DNA of 64,000 nt from Gnetum montanum (lineage: Eukaryota; Streptophyta; Gnetopsida; Gnetales; Gnetaceae), in contig MNCI01022757.1 of NCBI GenBank assembly GCA_015680685.1, forward strand, positions 508,300 to 572,299, read 5' to 3'. The notes beneath the pieces are model-generated. The model was not told the origin of the DNA. It searched no databases and saw only the letters and a list, made by a program, of their open reading frames with translations. Positions 11,801 through 23,249 of this stretch are shown one piece after another. Every line of letters begins with the position of its first letter. Position 1 is the first letter of the stretch. Made by a program: the position numbers and the translations under genes.

Positions 11801-13082
11801 GAGCGTTGGGGTCTGTCTCCCCGTTGTATTTAGTCAGCGTAGGCAAAGATACACCCTTGGGTAATGTTAGAGGCGGAACCGAAGAGCTGATGGGATCATC
11901 GTGATAAAAGTCCACTACCTTCAACTCTCCATCGACGGCTGTCTTGAGGCACTTGACCTCGTCGGTTAGCTCCTGCATTAGCTTTTTAGCGTCAGCCCAG
12001 TCTTGGGCGCTAGGTGAGATAGCATGTTGGGGATGTTGTACAGTATACATATTAGATTGTTGGACAGTGGGTTGGAAGGCAGAAAGCTGTGTAGTTGGAG
12101 GCTACACTTGCAGAATATTTGTAGCGGGTGGTATCAGGGGTGGCATATTGTAGGCAGGGGGTTGCTGTTGTTATGGTTGTCCTTGAGGAATGTTAGCTGG
12201 TAGAATTGTATGAGGGGGTATGTTATAATGGGGGAATTGATGCGGTTGAGCACCAATCGTTGCCCATTGGGCAATCACGTTTTGTATAGGGGCACTCTGA
12301 GCTGGTTGAGTTACAGCGGTGAAAGGGGCTCCTTGGGTTTGGATCCGAGGAATGTAATGAGCAGACGAAGAAGCCGGTATCACATGTGGCATTCCTATCA
12401 CTCGGGGCAGGAAGGTTACTCCTACATTATTTTGAGGAGGTTGCATTTGTAAGGACGGGGGTACTATGGCCGCAGGAGGGATTGCGAGGGGAAGCATGTT
12501 GACTTGAACATCGGTCGCTGGAGGAATGGGGATGAGAGCGGATGCCTCTTGTTGAGGCACATGCACTTGCGTGATTTTGAATGGCTGGAGGAACGTAGTT
12601 TCACCTGTGAATGGGTGAAACGACGGGTTTGTATAAGTTTGTGGGCTGAGGATGTGATACGAATCTTCGTGCTTGGATTGAGTTGCGAAGTCATCCTCCT
12701 CTTCCAATTGAGGATTCGCCACGGATTGGTCCAAGGGCTGATTCTTTAGTAGTAGGAGCTGAGAGATAAGCTCAGAGTAATGCTCTGGGAGAGGAATGAT
12801 ATCGTATGGTGAAGGGATGAACTCATGTCCTCCCCTATGAAACAATTCGTATTGTCTTTTAACCTCCATCTCAGTTTGGTCTATGGTTAGGCCTGCTTGT
12901 ATTTTCATGCATATAAAATTGTATTAGTCTTGAGTTATGATGTTAAACAATGGGTTCTTCCCTTGCAGTCTAAGAGACTGGCGAGGCCCCACAGTGAGTT
13001 GTACCACAGGTTGTTGAACGGCCATGGTGCCTACGATGTTTGTGACTGGCTTGGTTGCAGCGTTGAGGTTTGCAGTGTTCAT
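8865..13082 (-). pseudogene. A1 gag-protease polyprotein (Ty3/gypsy-like), decayed
   Basis: The minus-strand frame starts at ATG 13082 (MNTANLNAATK) and is matched nearly throughout by A2. In order it shows an N-terminal region with RRSLRLQG-like basic motif, a Pro/Gln-rich linker, a capsid part with WPHAI, GRALDWY and HQFVTRFKYNL (about 11556-11860), a knuckle CDYHQRNGHDTDYC (about 10895-10940, C-x2-H-x4-H-x4-C), a linker with repeated PYVVRVP, and a retropepsin with HVDDGAATNV (about 9540-9575) and FNLILERPWL (about 9330), where the usual Gly before Arg is Glu. It is broken by several stops and frameshifts. The frame ends AEYRIIPANASPN...KKLLN*, the same end as A2, so there is no pol. Confidence 0.85.
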
Positions 13083-13623
13083 GATGGGCAGCTGAGAATA
13101 TGATACAGTGAAGGGATGTGAAACTGGTATACTTAGTACGGGTATACTGAGCACGGCGTAAATCTACGTTCACTGGGTACAGTGTATAGACTGGAACTTA
13201 GTGTATAGGCTTCAATGCTCAGTGTATGGTGACAGCGTATAGGTATACCTTAAAACGTGTAGACAAAGCAACGTACTGCGTAAAGTAAGCAACGTAAACG
13301 GAGTTTACGGCGTACAGCGTAGACAAAGTCTACAGCGTAGAGCGTGCAACGTATACGTCAGCAGCGTAGACAGAGTCTACAGCGTAGAGCGTGCAGCGTA
13401 TACGTCAGCAGCATAGACAGAGTCTGCAACGTACAACGTAAACAGAGTCTACAGCATAGAGAGTGCAGCGTAAACGTCAGCAGCGTAGACGCTGGGAGGT
13501 TTGCAGACAGAGTCGGCGTATACTCAACAGCGTAGACGCTGGGAGTTCTGAAGACAAGGTCGGCATAAACTCAGCAGCGTAGACGTTGGGAGCTCTGAAG
13601 CATAGTAAGTTTTAGGCAGTTTG
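13083..13623 (-). repeat. A1 leader between primer site and gag, tandem CAGCGTAGAC repeats
   Basis: The untranslated leader is made of variants of CAGCGTAGAC and GCGTATAC, including small inverted repeats of the type GTAGAC-AAA-GTCTAC (13318-13360). The frame at 13344-13535 merely follows the repeats. A2 has the equivalent leader at 57781-58543. Confidence 0.7.
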
Positions 13624-13641
13624 GCCCTCCTTCTAGCGCCA
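13624..13641 (-). other. A1 primer-binding site
   Basis: On the minus strand it reads TGGCGCTAGAAGGAGGGC, five bases past the LTR end. A2 has the identical 18 bases at 57763-57780. A TGG start pairs with the CCA tail of a tRNA. I do not recognise which tRNA. Confidence 0.75.
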
Positions 13642-13646
13642 ATTTC

Positions 13647-14949
13647 TGTACTATCCGAAATCGTCGGTCTCTGGCTGGAAGGAAACAGAAACCTGGAGAT
13701 TTTCGGACACACAAAGAAGACCCTACCTTCGCTTGAGGGCAAGCTGAAATTAACGAAGGCAGAGTACCTTGGGTGGTCCGCATGCGGATCAGGCAAGGAT
13801 TTCCCCGAACGTACACCGAAGTGTTATACGCTGGGTTATATGTAAACGACATAACTAATATAAAACGGAGCGTAAACGGCGTAACTAATGTAAATGTAGC
13901 GTAAACGTATAAGAGCGTAAACAGTAAACATGCAACAATGAATGGAAAACTATAACAAATTGTAGCAAGGAAATGTAGTAATGTTATTGCAAAATGAGAG
14001 TTACAATGCACCGGTCTAATGTAGTCGTGGCTTTGACACAAGGCAGACTAATAGCCCCGGTGGATGCAGGGATAACTACTGGTTCAATCTGCAGGCACAG
14101 CGTAGAGGCTGTATGCTCAACATGCAGGGTTGAAGTCCAGCGTCCAGGGATCTTGCTCTGGTTCTTAGCGTCTCTATTTTTCTCTTTGGTTTGCTCAAAA
14201 TTGCCAACCTAGATCTAATGAAAAATTGGGGTTTTTATACAGGCTTAAACATTAGACTCTGGTTGGGTGACATGTGGCGCGTTGACTGGGTGCAAAAGAA
14301 TGAAATGTTACAAGTGTACAACGTGCTGCATCTGTTGGGCGTATACGTTGTATCTGCTGTCTTGGGCGTATACACTGTGAATGTTAGGCGTATACGCTAT
14401 GTCTACTGGGCGTGCAGGATGTACATGCTCAGCGTATAGACTCCAGGATGCATGATGTCAACATCTGATGATTTCTCTGTTCTGTGAGTTGATGCCTTGT
14501 ACCAAATCTTACTCTGAAATGCTGTTTCCATGCCGTCTTTGGGGATTGCATGCCGGGCGTATACGCCAGTCATACATGCTGAGTGTACATGTGAGGTGTG
14601 TACGCTGGGCATGTACGCTGGGTATATACGTCGGGCGTATACGCTGAGAATGTTGGGCGTATACATTGGGCGTATACGCTGAGGATGCATACTTGGGCGT
14701 ATATGCTGGGCATATACGCTGAGAATGTATACTTGGTGAGGACTAAGTATCTTGATCTCCGAAGTTGCAATGTTTGATAATAGATGTTGTCGTGGTCATT
14801 GACGGGTCCCAAGGAACTGCTCCTCGTTGAGTTCGACTCTGCTTGAAGCTGTCTATGAGGCCCTCAAGCTTTAGTCATGCTGGGGAGCATCGTGACTTAG
14901 CTTGATTCTTGTTGGAAAAGTACTAAGCTCGAAATTTTATGGTGTTTCA
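13647..14949 (-). repeat. Element A1 5' LTR
   Basis: It starts TGAAACACC on the minus strand at 14949 and ends near TACA at 13647, five bases before the primer site, a length of 1,303 bp. It matches 1-1302 and, in inverted orientation, 56554-57757. A U3 part rich in GCGTATACGC variants (about 14330-14740) precedes a TATA box. At 14950 the gag sequence of a different element starts abruptly, so A1 was inserted there. The expected 5-bp target duplication would be CATAC (14950-14954), its partner lying left of the window. Confidence 0.88.
14232..14239 (-). promoter_or_regulatory. TATA box of the A1 5' LTR
   Basis: CCTGTATAAAAACC on the minus strand. The A2 LTR has CCTGTATAAAAGCC at the same place (57164). 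Confidence 0.65.
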
Positions 14950-16836
14950 CATACCTGCGGCTGATTCTACGCCTGAGACATCTGCATACACTAAATCCAA
15001 CTTCGAGCGTAAAGATCGTTCGGAATACACCCCACTGCCTCTCAAACCTTCAGAACTCCTGAAGCAACTATTGGCAGCGGGATACATCCAACACAAGCAG
15101 ATGTCGGAGGAAGCAAACATGAGACATCGACGCTACTGCGAGCTCCTTAGGAATCCCTCTTTGGCCCTGCCCAATGAGCCTCCGATTCCTAGGGGTTTCA
15201 AGTTAGATAGGTTTTTTGACTACCACCAACTATGTGGTCACACCATGGATTATTTTCTATCATTACAGGATGACATCCAAAGATTAATCGACCTTGGAAA
15301 GCTAGTGCTGGATGAAAGTAACCCAGTGCGCCCTGAAAATCAATCTATGTATGTCTACATAGATCCCCTCAATGTCAATAATGCCGATTACGTAATCAAC
15401 ACCATAGGTATTGACAATGATTCCATGTCACCCTTCCAGCCGTTTGTGATTCGTCTGCCTCAGCGTAGTGCACCAATATCACCAATGGTTGGTCCAAGTT
15501 CGCAGCCGTCCTTCATCTTGAAAATCCCACCACAGGCATCTACCTCTGCACCGCTTGTTGGTGAGGCCACGCGACCCCGTCAGTCGCCACCTCTAGCTCC
15601 ATTCATCATCAGGGGCCAACGTCTTCAACATCCCCCATCCCGTGCAACAACATTAAACAACATCCTCACCCCACAAGGCGAGAAGCCTACTTGGTGGGTG
15701 AGGCGTCAAAGGGGAATACTGTCAAAAGTATCTCCAAGCCTATGCCTTTGCCCCTTGTATTTACACCTTCGTCACCAAAGATGAAGGTTAACACAATTAC
15801 ATAGTCTGCATCACCTTGCCGACAAAGATCCGAACCTAGGTCCAAGGTCATCTCTCCTCGAGAGATTCGTCTTCTAGGACGAATCGAGGAGGAAAGTGTT
15901 AAACAGGTGGGCGGCCAAGATTTCTTGGACGCCCTCACCTAGGTCGGGCAAGCCCTAAGGCAGAAAAATGCTACGTTGCACTTGTACGACCTAGTCGTGA
16001 CATCTGTACCTCACCGCGAGGCCCTAGTCTGCATGTTAGTAGCGATTCCAATTGACAAAAACATGCCAGCAGACAATAAAACAATCCACTTGGTCATGCT
16101 CCCCTCTGTACCCACAGAGTCCGCAGTACCTCAATTAACTTTCAGTAGCGACGCCATTAAGAAAGATCTTGAAGGGGGTCAAGTGACTACGGCGCCTCTC
16201 TTCATCACAATTCGGGTCGGCCAACACCGGATCCAAAGGGCACACGTCGATGATGGGGCTACCACAAATGTCATTTTCTTCCCTATTATAGATAAGTTGG
16301 GATTGGTCAACCAAATCAAATCAACGGCGACGTCGTGTCTACGGTCCTTCAACGAGGCACGCGTCCTGGTGAAGGGCACAATTCACGTAAACTTCGTAGC
16401 AGGGGACTAATTCCCCACAGACGCAACGTTCGTCGTGGTCGAAGAAATGCCTGGGTTTAACCTGATCTTGGGAAGATCGTGGTTAGCACAACTTAGGACT
16501 ATCTCCACGCCTATACACTAGGAAATCCACTTACCATACGTGGGTAAGGAAGTGATAATCCATGGCGATGGGGTGGTAACATAAGCAATTAGCAACGTAG
16601 GCATGGAATAGGGTTCAGAAGTTACAACCTCTGAAGATGAAGCACCTGTTCATATATGCATTAATCATACAACGAAGGGATTGGTCCAACAAGCCGACCC
16701 TCAAATCGAAAACGCATGGTGTGAGTTGCCCTTCCAAGTGAAGGACAATGTTATGAGCGGGGGCCCAGGCGAAACACCTCGACCTTACGTTCTAATCAAC
16801 CCACAAAAGGTCAAGAGGCAGCTACGCATAGCATAG
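14950..16836 (+). pseudogene. A3 gag-protease, C-terminal part, cut by the A1 insertion
   Basis: The frame enters at the A1 junction (the first residues read from 14939 belong to the LTR) and continues as NFERKDRSEYTPLPLKPSELL, homologous to the A1 and A2 gag after the capsid. The knuckle is FFDYHQLCGHTMDYF, with both metal-binding Cys replaced. The linker has PFVIRLP and SFILKIP repeats. After stops and a frame change near 15784-15970, the protease follows: LYDLVVTSVPHREAL, then HVDDGATTNVIFFPI (about 16244-16290) and FNLILGRSWL (about 16456-16487). It ends WCELPFQV...KRQLRIA* at 16836. It is a divergent subfamily relative to A1 and A2. Confidence 0.8.
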
Positions 16837-17132
16837 CAGCCTTGTGACCTCCCACCTAGTTGCTATACTTGCATATTCGTCGTTTCCTTGTCTCGTCAAT
16901 ATGCCGTCCTTTTGGCATGCTACGCTAACGGCTTGAAATGGCCCAAAACTAGCAACGGCCTGAAATGGCCTGAAACTAGCATACGAGAACATGAAAACTT
17001 TACATAACACATAAGTTAATACAAAATCGGTTTCCTTGCTAAAGTTTTTCATTTCATTCAAAATTTTCACCCATTGGCAGTGTTTGTAAAATTTTTAAAA
17101 TTTTTAATAAAAAAAGGGGGGGTCCCATGCTG
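16837..17132. repeat. A3 spacer with short mini-hairpin array between convergent genes
   Basis: Two clear units, GGCCTGAAATGGCCTGAAACTAGC and a close variant, lie at about 16925-16985. They repeat the GGCC/GGCC design of the A1 array and occupy the same place, between the gag-protease stop and the antisense gene stop. Confidence 0.6.
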
Positions 17133-20100
17133 TCATGGGTTAGCCTCGTTCGCATCGCCTTCGCCATTTGCCCCCGCTTCATCTACTTGTACATTGCCCG
17201 CTCCTATGTTGCCCCCTACTGGCTCTTCATTTCTTCCCTCCATGGACCTCACACCTTCGTTAAGAGCCTGTATCCTGGAAATAGAGTAGTTAGCTAGGGC
17301 AAAAAATGCGATAAACGCTAGCTATAACATAGCATTAAAGCGACTAACCTGAGAAGAGCCTGCGTCGGTCTCAAGAGGTATCTGGTCTAGACTGAGCTTG
17401 AGGCGATGCCCAATCTCCTCTATCAAAATGTCCATCCAATGCCTGCCACTAGGCTCAGCATTTGCAGTGGCAACTTTCTCCCTTTCCAAGGTCATCCACT
17501 TTAGAGGTTCCTAGGAAAGGGAGGTAGTTGCGGTCTCTCCTGTAGGAAAGTTCATCCTCAGGTCAGGAGACTCCGTGACCTTCACTTGCTCTTTAAACTT
17601 GGCATAGGCCTCAGAAGCGCCGATGGCCTTCATGAACGTTTCGTACAAGAACACCTCCACAGCAACGTCTTTATACAATCTTCGATGGGTTTCATTTTCT
17701 AACTTGTATGTATATTTGTGATCCCTCTGGGTTTTTCCCAATTCGAAGACCTTAGCGCTAATGTCATTCATATCTTGGCACTTCTGGGCTAGCAAGTCCA
17801 TCTACATCTATTGTTCGATTATTTCGTGGATGGACTCAACATTTTGATGAACGACAATCCAAAACCTGGCGTAGTTGTCTACAGCCCGTTGCAAATCAAC
17901 AGGGTCAGGGTTACAGTTTATGAGGAAATTGATCCTCGACCTGAGGTTCTCCACCTCGGCGACCAGTTCGGCCTCTCTCTGCTCGACCCTTTGGACCCGT
18001 TTCCACAAGTACTCGTTGGTTCGTCTACACTCCTACAGAGAGTGCGCCGAGTGCAAGACACATTTGTAAGCCTCGTCAAACATACGACGAGACACCTCGG
18101 TCATGTCAGGCAAGAGTGCGAGCACCACGCCAACCTCCATAGGTCATGCCAGGTCCCACTTGAGCTGAAAGGCTATTCAAGCACACAAAGCGCAGCAATC
18201 ACGTTAGCATAACATAATCAACAAACTCGAAAATTTCAACGTAGCAACATAAGGATAGTTAACACTCCTACTTACCCGCATGAGGGTCCACCTACTGAAG
18301 GCGTTTGATCATGTCATCGACAAGTCCCTGAACAAACGCAAACTTGTCAGGGACTTCAGCCCATGACTCTGTACGAGGTGGAGGAGGTCCTGAGACATCA
18401 GCGGTAGCACCTGTTACACGACTAAGCATGTCAACAATGGCCAAAATGGACTATGGTAAGGCACACACAAAGCCTAACTCACTAGCATCCTGCTGCAGTC
18501 TTTCTTCTTGTCAATGCAAGATGATCGCGGTAGGCTCGGTAGAAGGCCTAGCCAAGTCCATGAAAGTCCCTACCTCATGCGATGGTGCCTTTCCTTTCAG
18601 GAGAGCAGCATCTTTTTTATTTTGGAGAGGTCCTCTTCATTGATAGGAAGAGGCTCCCTAATGACAAAAGTCCCTGCCCTAGAGACAAGAGCTCCATTAT
18701 TCCTGATCGAGGCCCTCTCCTCCAAAATCGAGACCCCCATGTCTTTATTTGTCGCCCTCGTCCTAAGGACCGACACTTCCTCGTCACCTTCTCCTTCATC
18801 TTCTTCTTCTTCTGCTCACAAAAGGACATGCATACGTCAATTCGAAACAAGTTAACTCAAAATAGATGCCACGCTACGATGCACTGCCTAACGAAGCATA
18901 AAATAGCAGGCAATAGCAAAGTAAACTAAATATTATGTAACGCTCACCAATGGGGGGTTGCGTTCGCCACAGCTTGAACCACAGTCTTTGCCCCTCCTCT
19001 TCATGAGAACTTTCCCTGGTTGGGGGAGGTCTCTTTCTTCGCAGCTTCGCAGGCACGATCTCAGCTATGAGATGTTCACCCTGTGTCACGTTACCGATTA
19101 TGACAGGGAGCGTCTCCCCTATGCTGTCCTGGCCGCAAGCGCTACGAACTACCAGACCTTTAGTCGTTACAGACAACGACTCCCCGACCATTTTTGGGGG
19201 GTCCTGGGCTTGCATAGTCTGAAGGACCAATCGAATCCATGGCTTAGGAATCTAGTCACGATCTAGCTCGAACCAGACTCCATCCTCCTGGACCACCAAG
19301 AACTCCGCGAAACGCTTTAAACAACCTATGTAGAAAGCATAGTGTATGTTAGAGCGAGACTCCGTTGGCTCACGGAGTCCCAAAATCTTGACCTGCAAAC
19401 CACTACATAGGAATTCAGCCCAGTTGTAACGGGCCCCCTCCTCCATGACTTCCCGCATTACCCAAGCCTGCTCAAGCCCCAGGACCTTCCCTTAGGTGAG
19501 CAATTGAGGGAATGCATAGGCACGAGAGACCGGGTATATCCCCATGGCAGGACCTTCCTTAAGCTTGTCCATAAAGAACCCCTTTCGCTCCTTGGTGAGC
19601 CTCAGCCACTCCTCGATGTGCTGCTTCTGAAGGGTCAACTCCTGCTTGTCCTTCAACATCACGTTGGCGCCATCAGTAGGGACGCCAAACAAATCTGCAA
19701 ATAGCTGGTCATTGATGTCAATGACCACCTGCACACCCCACACGTACATACAAAAACAGCTCGCCTGCCCAGAGAAGGAGTTGACCAAGGAAAGCATCTC
19801 GACAGCAGGGATGCCCAAATTTGGAGCCATGAACAAATCCATAAGTCTAGCCATTCGGATTTTCTTGAGTAAGGGGTCTGGAGCCCCTCGTTCTAACCAG
19901 CTCTGGCTCACCGCTACTTCACCATATTTGAAGTAAATGTTTCCCCCTTGCCTCTTGGCAGTTACCACCGTCACCTCACGAGGCTTCTTCGCTCCTGCAA
20001 CAATGATCACGAAACGTACTTAGCATAACAATGCGAAAAAAAAACAACTATGAAAACACTAAGCATGTGGCACCCGCCTGTTAACCCACCAGGTCTATAC

Positions 20101-20605
20101 GGCGAGGGGAATAGCAGGAGTTCAGCCGCCAGGACCGCTTCGAGCGTGACCTGCTTAAAAGGTTCTCTCCACTCCTTGTCCAGCCAACCCTTCACCCTAC
20201 AACGATTGTAGAAGGTGGCGAGCATGCGTAGGTAGGAACGATATCCCTCCCTGCAATGACCAATCACGCCCGCCCACAGGCTCTTGGCAAAGGCAAATTC
20301 CCGTAGGGCTAGCTGCGTTGTGGCCAACTCACCCAGCTGGTCATGAACCCCGTCATCGTCAATATAGAACCTGGTGATAAGCACACACTATCAGCACTCA
20401 GCCAAATATGGTCGACGTTACACAACCAAGCAAAGCAAAGATGCGAAACTCACCTGCCAACACAATAGAAGATCCCTTGTGGGTTCTGAAAGTACGTCGC
20501 CGTGTGACGTGCAAGATACAATGTGTTGTACGGGTGATAACACTAATATTCTGGCATATTCTAGATCCAGGCTAAATGCCTCAACCCTGTTGAGTGTGGG
20601 TTAGA

Positions 20606-21422
20606 CCCTCTGATGAGACGCAGATTGCACAAGCCATGATATCGCGTACGCGATATCGCGGCCGACACGATATCGCATCCCCTGCGATATCGCGTCTCTC
20701 TCTGCGATATCGCGTACGCGATATCGCGGTCCGCCGTCATATCTATAAATAAGAGGCGGCACTCCCCTCATTTATCATCCTAGGCGTAAAGTAGCGAAGC
20801 TCTGGCGGATTGATCACCCCAGAGATAGAATATTTTCCATGTGCCCGCAGTAGGAGTCCCCCAAGTGAACGGTTCTTTATTCAAGCAGCTTTGTACCTGA
20901 ACNAGATTCTCTCAACCCTTTCCTCCTAGAGCGTGGGACAAGTACAACTTGATTACGAGCATCTACGGATGTGTACAGCTAGTCAAAGAATCAGCTGCTT
21001 GTCACACATAGGTTAGTTAAGTGCCTCAGTACGACCGCTTCGAGCACGTGCGTTACGTGTGGTGATCCCAGTAACAATTAGCGTTTGGTAGCCACAGTTG
21101 CACAGTTCAGGGTATGTACGGTAAGTGGCAACGGATGCTGACGCTAGGACTTAGTGTTGTAGTTAGAGTTAGTTAGTTTCTCAACCCTTTACCCTCATAG
21201 CTTAGGAGATAAACCAAAAAATACCAAAAAAATCATATACCTCAGACTTGCTTAACCATACACCGTGACACATACAAGCAAGCCTGGGAAGACAACGAAC
21301 GATTAACCCCAAGTGTTTCTTGTGGCGTTAAGGCATTTAGTCTGCGGAGTTCGATCGGATCGTGCGTACACGCTCGTATTCGTATGGTTGAGTGTAGGGG
21401 TACCTCGCCACTCATCACCCTC
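20606..21422 (+). mobile_element. Family B solo LTR (20611-21417) with 5-bp target duplication
   Basis: The LTR starts TGATGAG and ends CTCATCA, a perfect 7-bp inverted terminal repeat, 807 bp long. CCCTC stands on both sides (20606-20610 and 21418-21422), a clean 5-bp target duplication, so this is a solo LTR left by recombination. It sits in exon 2 of the A3 antisense gene. Position 20903 is an unresolved base (n). The same LTR occurs at 48771-49720, 52487-53317 and inverted at 55863-56553. Confidence 0.95.
20636..20750 (+). promoter_or_regulatory. LTR promoter: GCGATATCGC palindromes and TATAAAT
   Basis: About five copies of the palindrome GCGATATCGC, two of them in back-to-back GCGATATCGCGTACGCGATATCGC-like blocks, lie at 20636-20728, directly upstream of TATAAAT at 20744-20750. 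The arrangement recurs at 48880-48990 and 52498-52596. Confidence 0.7.
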
Positions 21423-22345
21423 CTCCCGGCCTGCTTGTGGTCGCATCGTCAGAAAGGTATCTCAGGATGCCCCAATTTATCCCTAGCAGTATGGCCTATA
21501 TTATGCCGGATGCCTACGCTTCGTCTAAGGAGGACCAAACCATGAGACTAAAATGGTTGAGAAGGAATTGCAAGAAGTCTCGTGCCCCATCCCTGAACCA
21601 AACAGCTCGCTCTCCCAAACGTATCGGGGGAGGAGGAACATTGGCCATAGATCTGCCCACATGACATAGGACCCTTTTAAGGTCCAAAACGATCAGCCTA
21701 AACCTTGGCCCTACCCTGCACGACGCAAACAGCAAATATCGACATCAAATTTGAACGCAATGCATGCACAACATAGCAACGCTTAGCAGAACACAAATGT
21801 AGCATAACATAACCCCTTGTTCACCATAGCGTAGCAAAGATGCGAAGCCTAGCACAGCAAGAACATGCAAGTAGCTTAGCATAGCAACAAAATAACTAAC
21901 AACATCCTCAAACAAAAACACGAGCCGCAGCGCTACATCACACATAACCAAATCCTCCTGAAGGTTTTCTGCCACGGCAAGCCAAGGTCAAGCAACTTAA
22001 AGGGCCTCGGCCCCGCAGTCACGACAACCGCAGCGGTGGCAACAACCTTGCATGCAATCACAACGAGACCCTTGCACAATAGCCACGACCAAAAGAAAAA
22101 AAGGTCGCGGCAACACAAAAGCTCAAATAACACAGCCACAGAAAATACAAATAGCAAAACAAATGAGACACAAAACCAGAGCAAAAAGCGGTACAAGGTG
22201 CAAGATGAAAAGGGTAAAGGAGACATGAAAACTCATTGAGTCAACGGTGTGCTCTCCCGCGCTGGAACGCGCACTTGTGGTCCACGCCTCAGGGTCTTTT
22301 TCGCCTCCCCAACCTTCGTAAGCACCAACTAAGTTTTAGGAGCCA

Positions 22346-23248
22346 TGGCCCTGCTTGCAGATTTACAACCTTCGCTTTAGAAATTTGCCTTGCTAATCGA
22401 TTAACATAATTGCTCCACGCTCTGAAATCGCCAAGTGCTCCGATGAGGATTCTGCGCTTTTATGGTGAAAATGTCAAAATTACCAGGGTTCAATCCCTAT
22501 TTATGGCAGTAGTGGCAAAATGAGGAAACTTTCTCTCTCTCTCTCTCTCTCCGATTAATGCGGAGCGTGGCGTGCAGCGTAGCATGCTCGCCACAGCATC
22601 ATGACACTATTAGCATTTAAACCTTGACACGCTTCAGGCCAATTACTCGCCTTCCCGAAAATAAAAAAATAATATAATAATATTTTTTTTCGATTAAAGG
22701 TAAGAAAAGACCTTAAACTAACAAGCCTAGCATAGTTGCGCTCCTCAGGACCCAAAAAATAGTAATTCCAACCCGTAACGTTCGCAATCCGCAGTGACAT
22801 TAAACTAACTACACCCTTAGATCAACAGTTACCTCGTATGACTCGACATAGGCAGTAGCATATTTCTTAACAGTTTCATGTCTTCATTCCCGCACTGGCA
22901 GTTCGATACCCCTAGTACTCACAATTTCATTTTTTTTATCATTATTTTGCATATCAAGATTTTGCATGTCGCAATATGGCAATCCAAGATGACACTAAAC
23001 TAGTAGTTTGGCATTCGCATATCAACAGTTACACAACTTCGCACTTCACATTGACAATTTACATATCTTTAACAATTCTAGACTCTTGTGCCTTGACAGT
23101 CCGCCACGACCTTAAACTAGTAAACTCTCAATCTTTACATCGCCTTACTTAGCAAGTCGCATTTCGATGTTGTTTTGCATATTTACGTTTCACACAATCT
23201 CTGATGACCCTTACCCAGGCTTTCATCTTATGATGGCAGGTCAAGCAA
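22346..23248. repeat. A3 spacer upstream of the antisense gene: CT run and degenerate TTAAACTA repeats
   Basis: It holds a CT microsatellite (22531-22551) and, between about 22700 and 23130, scattered units with CTTAAACTA or ACTAAACTA next to GAC or GGACC, a decayed version of the array seen upstream of the A1 antisense gene. No gene is visible. Confidence 0.45.
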
Positions 23249-23249
23249 G

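Larger units (their letters stand above)
17133..22345 (-). pseudogene. A3 copy of the antisense LFGVPTDG/coiled-coil gene, split by a solo LTR
   Basis: Homologous to the A1 gene at 3571-8110, from the opposite gag partner. Recognisable exons on the minus strand: candidate exon 1 about 22345-22235 (MAPKT, one stop), exon 2 21735-21423 continued at 20605-20454 (interrupted by an 807-bp LTR), exon 3 20370 to about 20070, exon 4 about 20000-18940 with FADLFGVPTDGANV and RYNWAEFL, an acidic exon about 18830-18650 with EGEGDEE, a coiled-coil exon about 18010-17349 with WMDILIEEIGHRLKLSL, and last exon 17267-17133 ending NEANP*. Exon ends after exon 2 (..VGR), exon 4 (..PIG) and exon 7 match the A1 positions. 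It carries stops in exons 2 and 4 and elsewhere. Confidence 0.72.

Noticed and set aside
18958-19266. Plus-strand frame of 102 residues and neighbours at 18344-18929
   Set aside because: Antisense shadows of exons 4 and 5 of the A3 antisense gene, which has homology to A1 on the minus strand.
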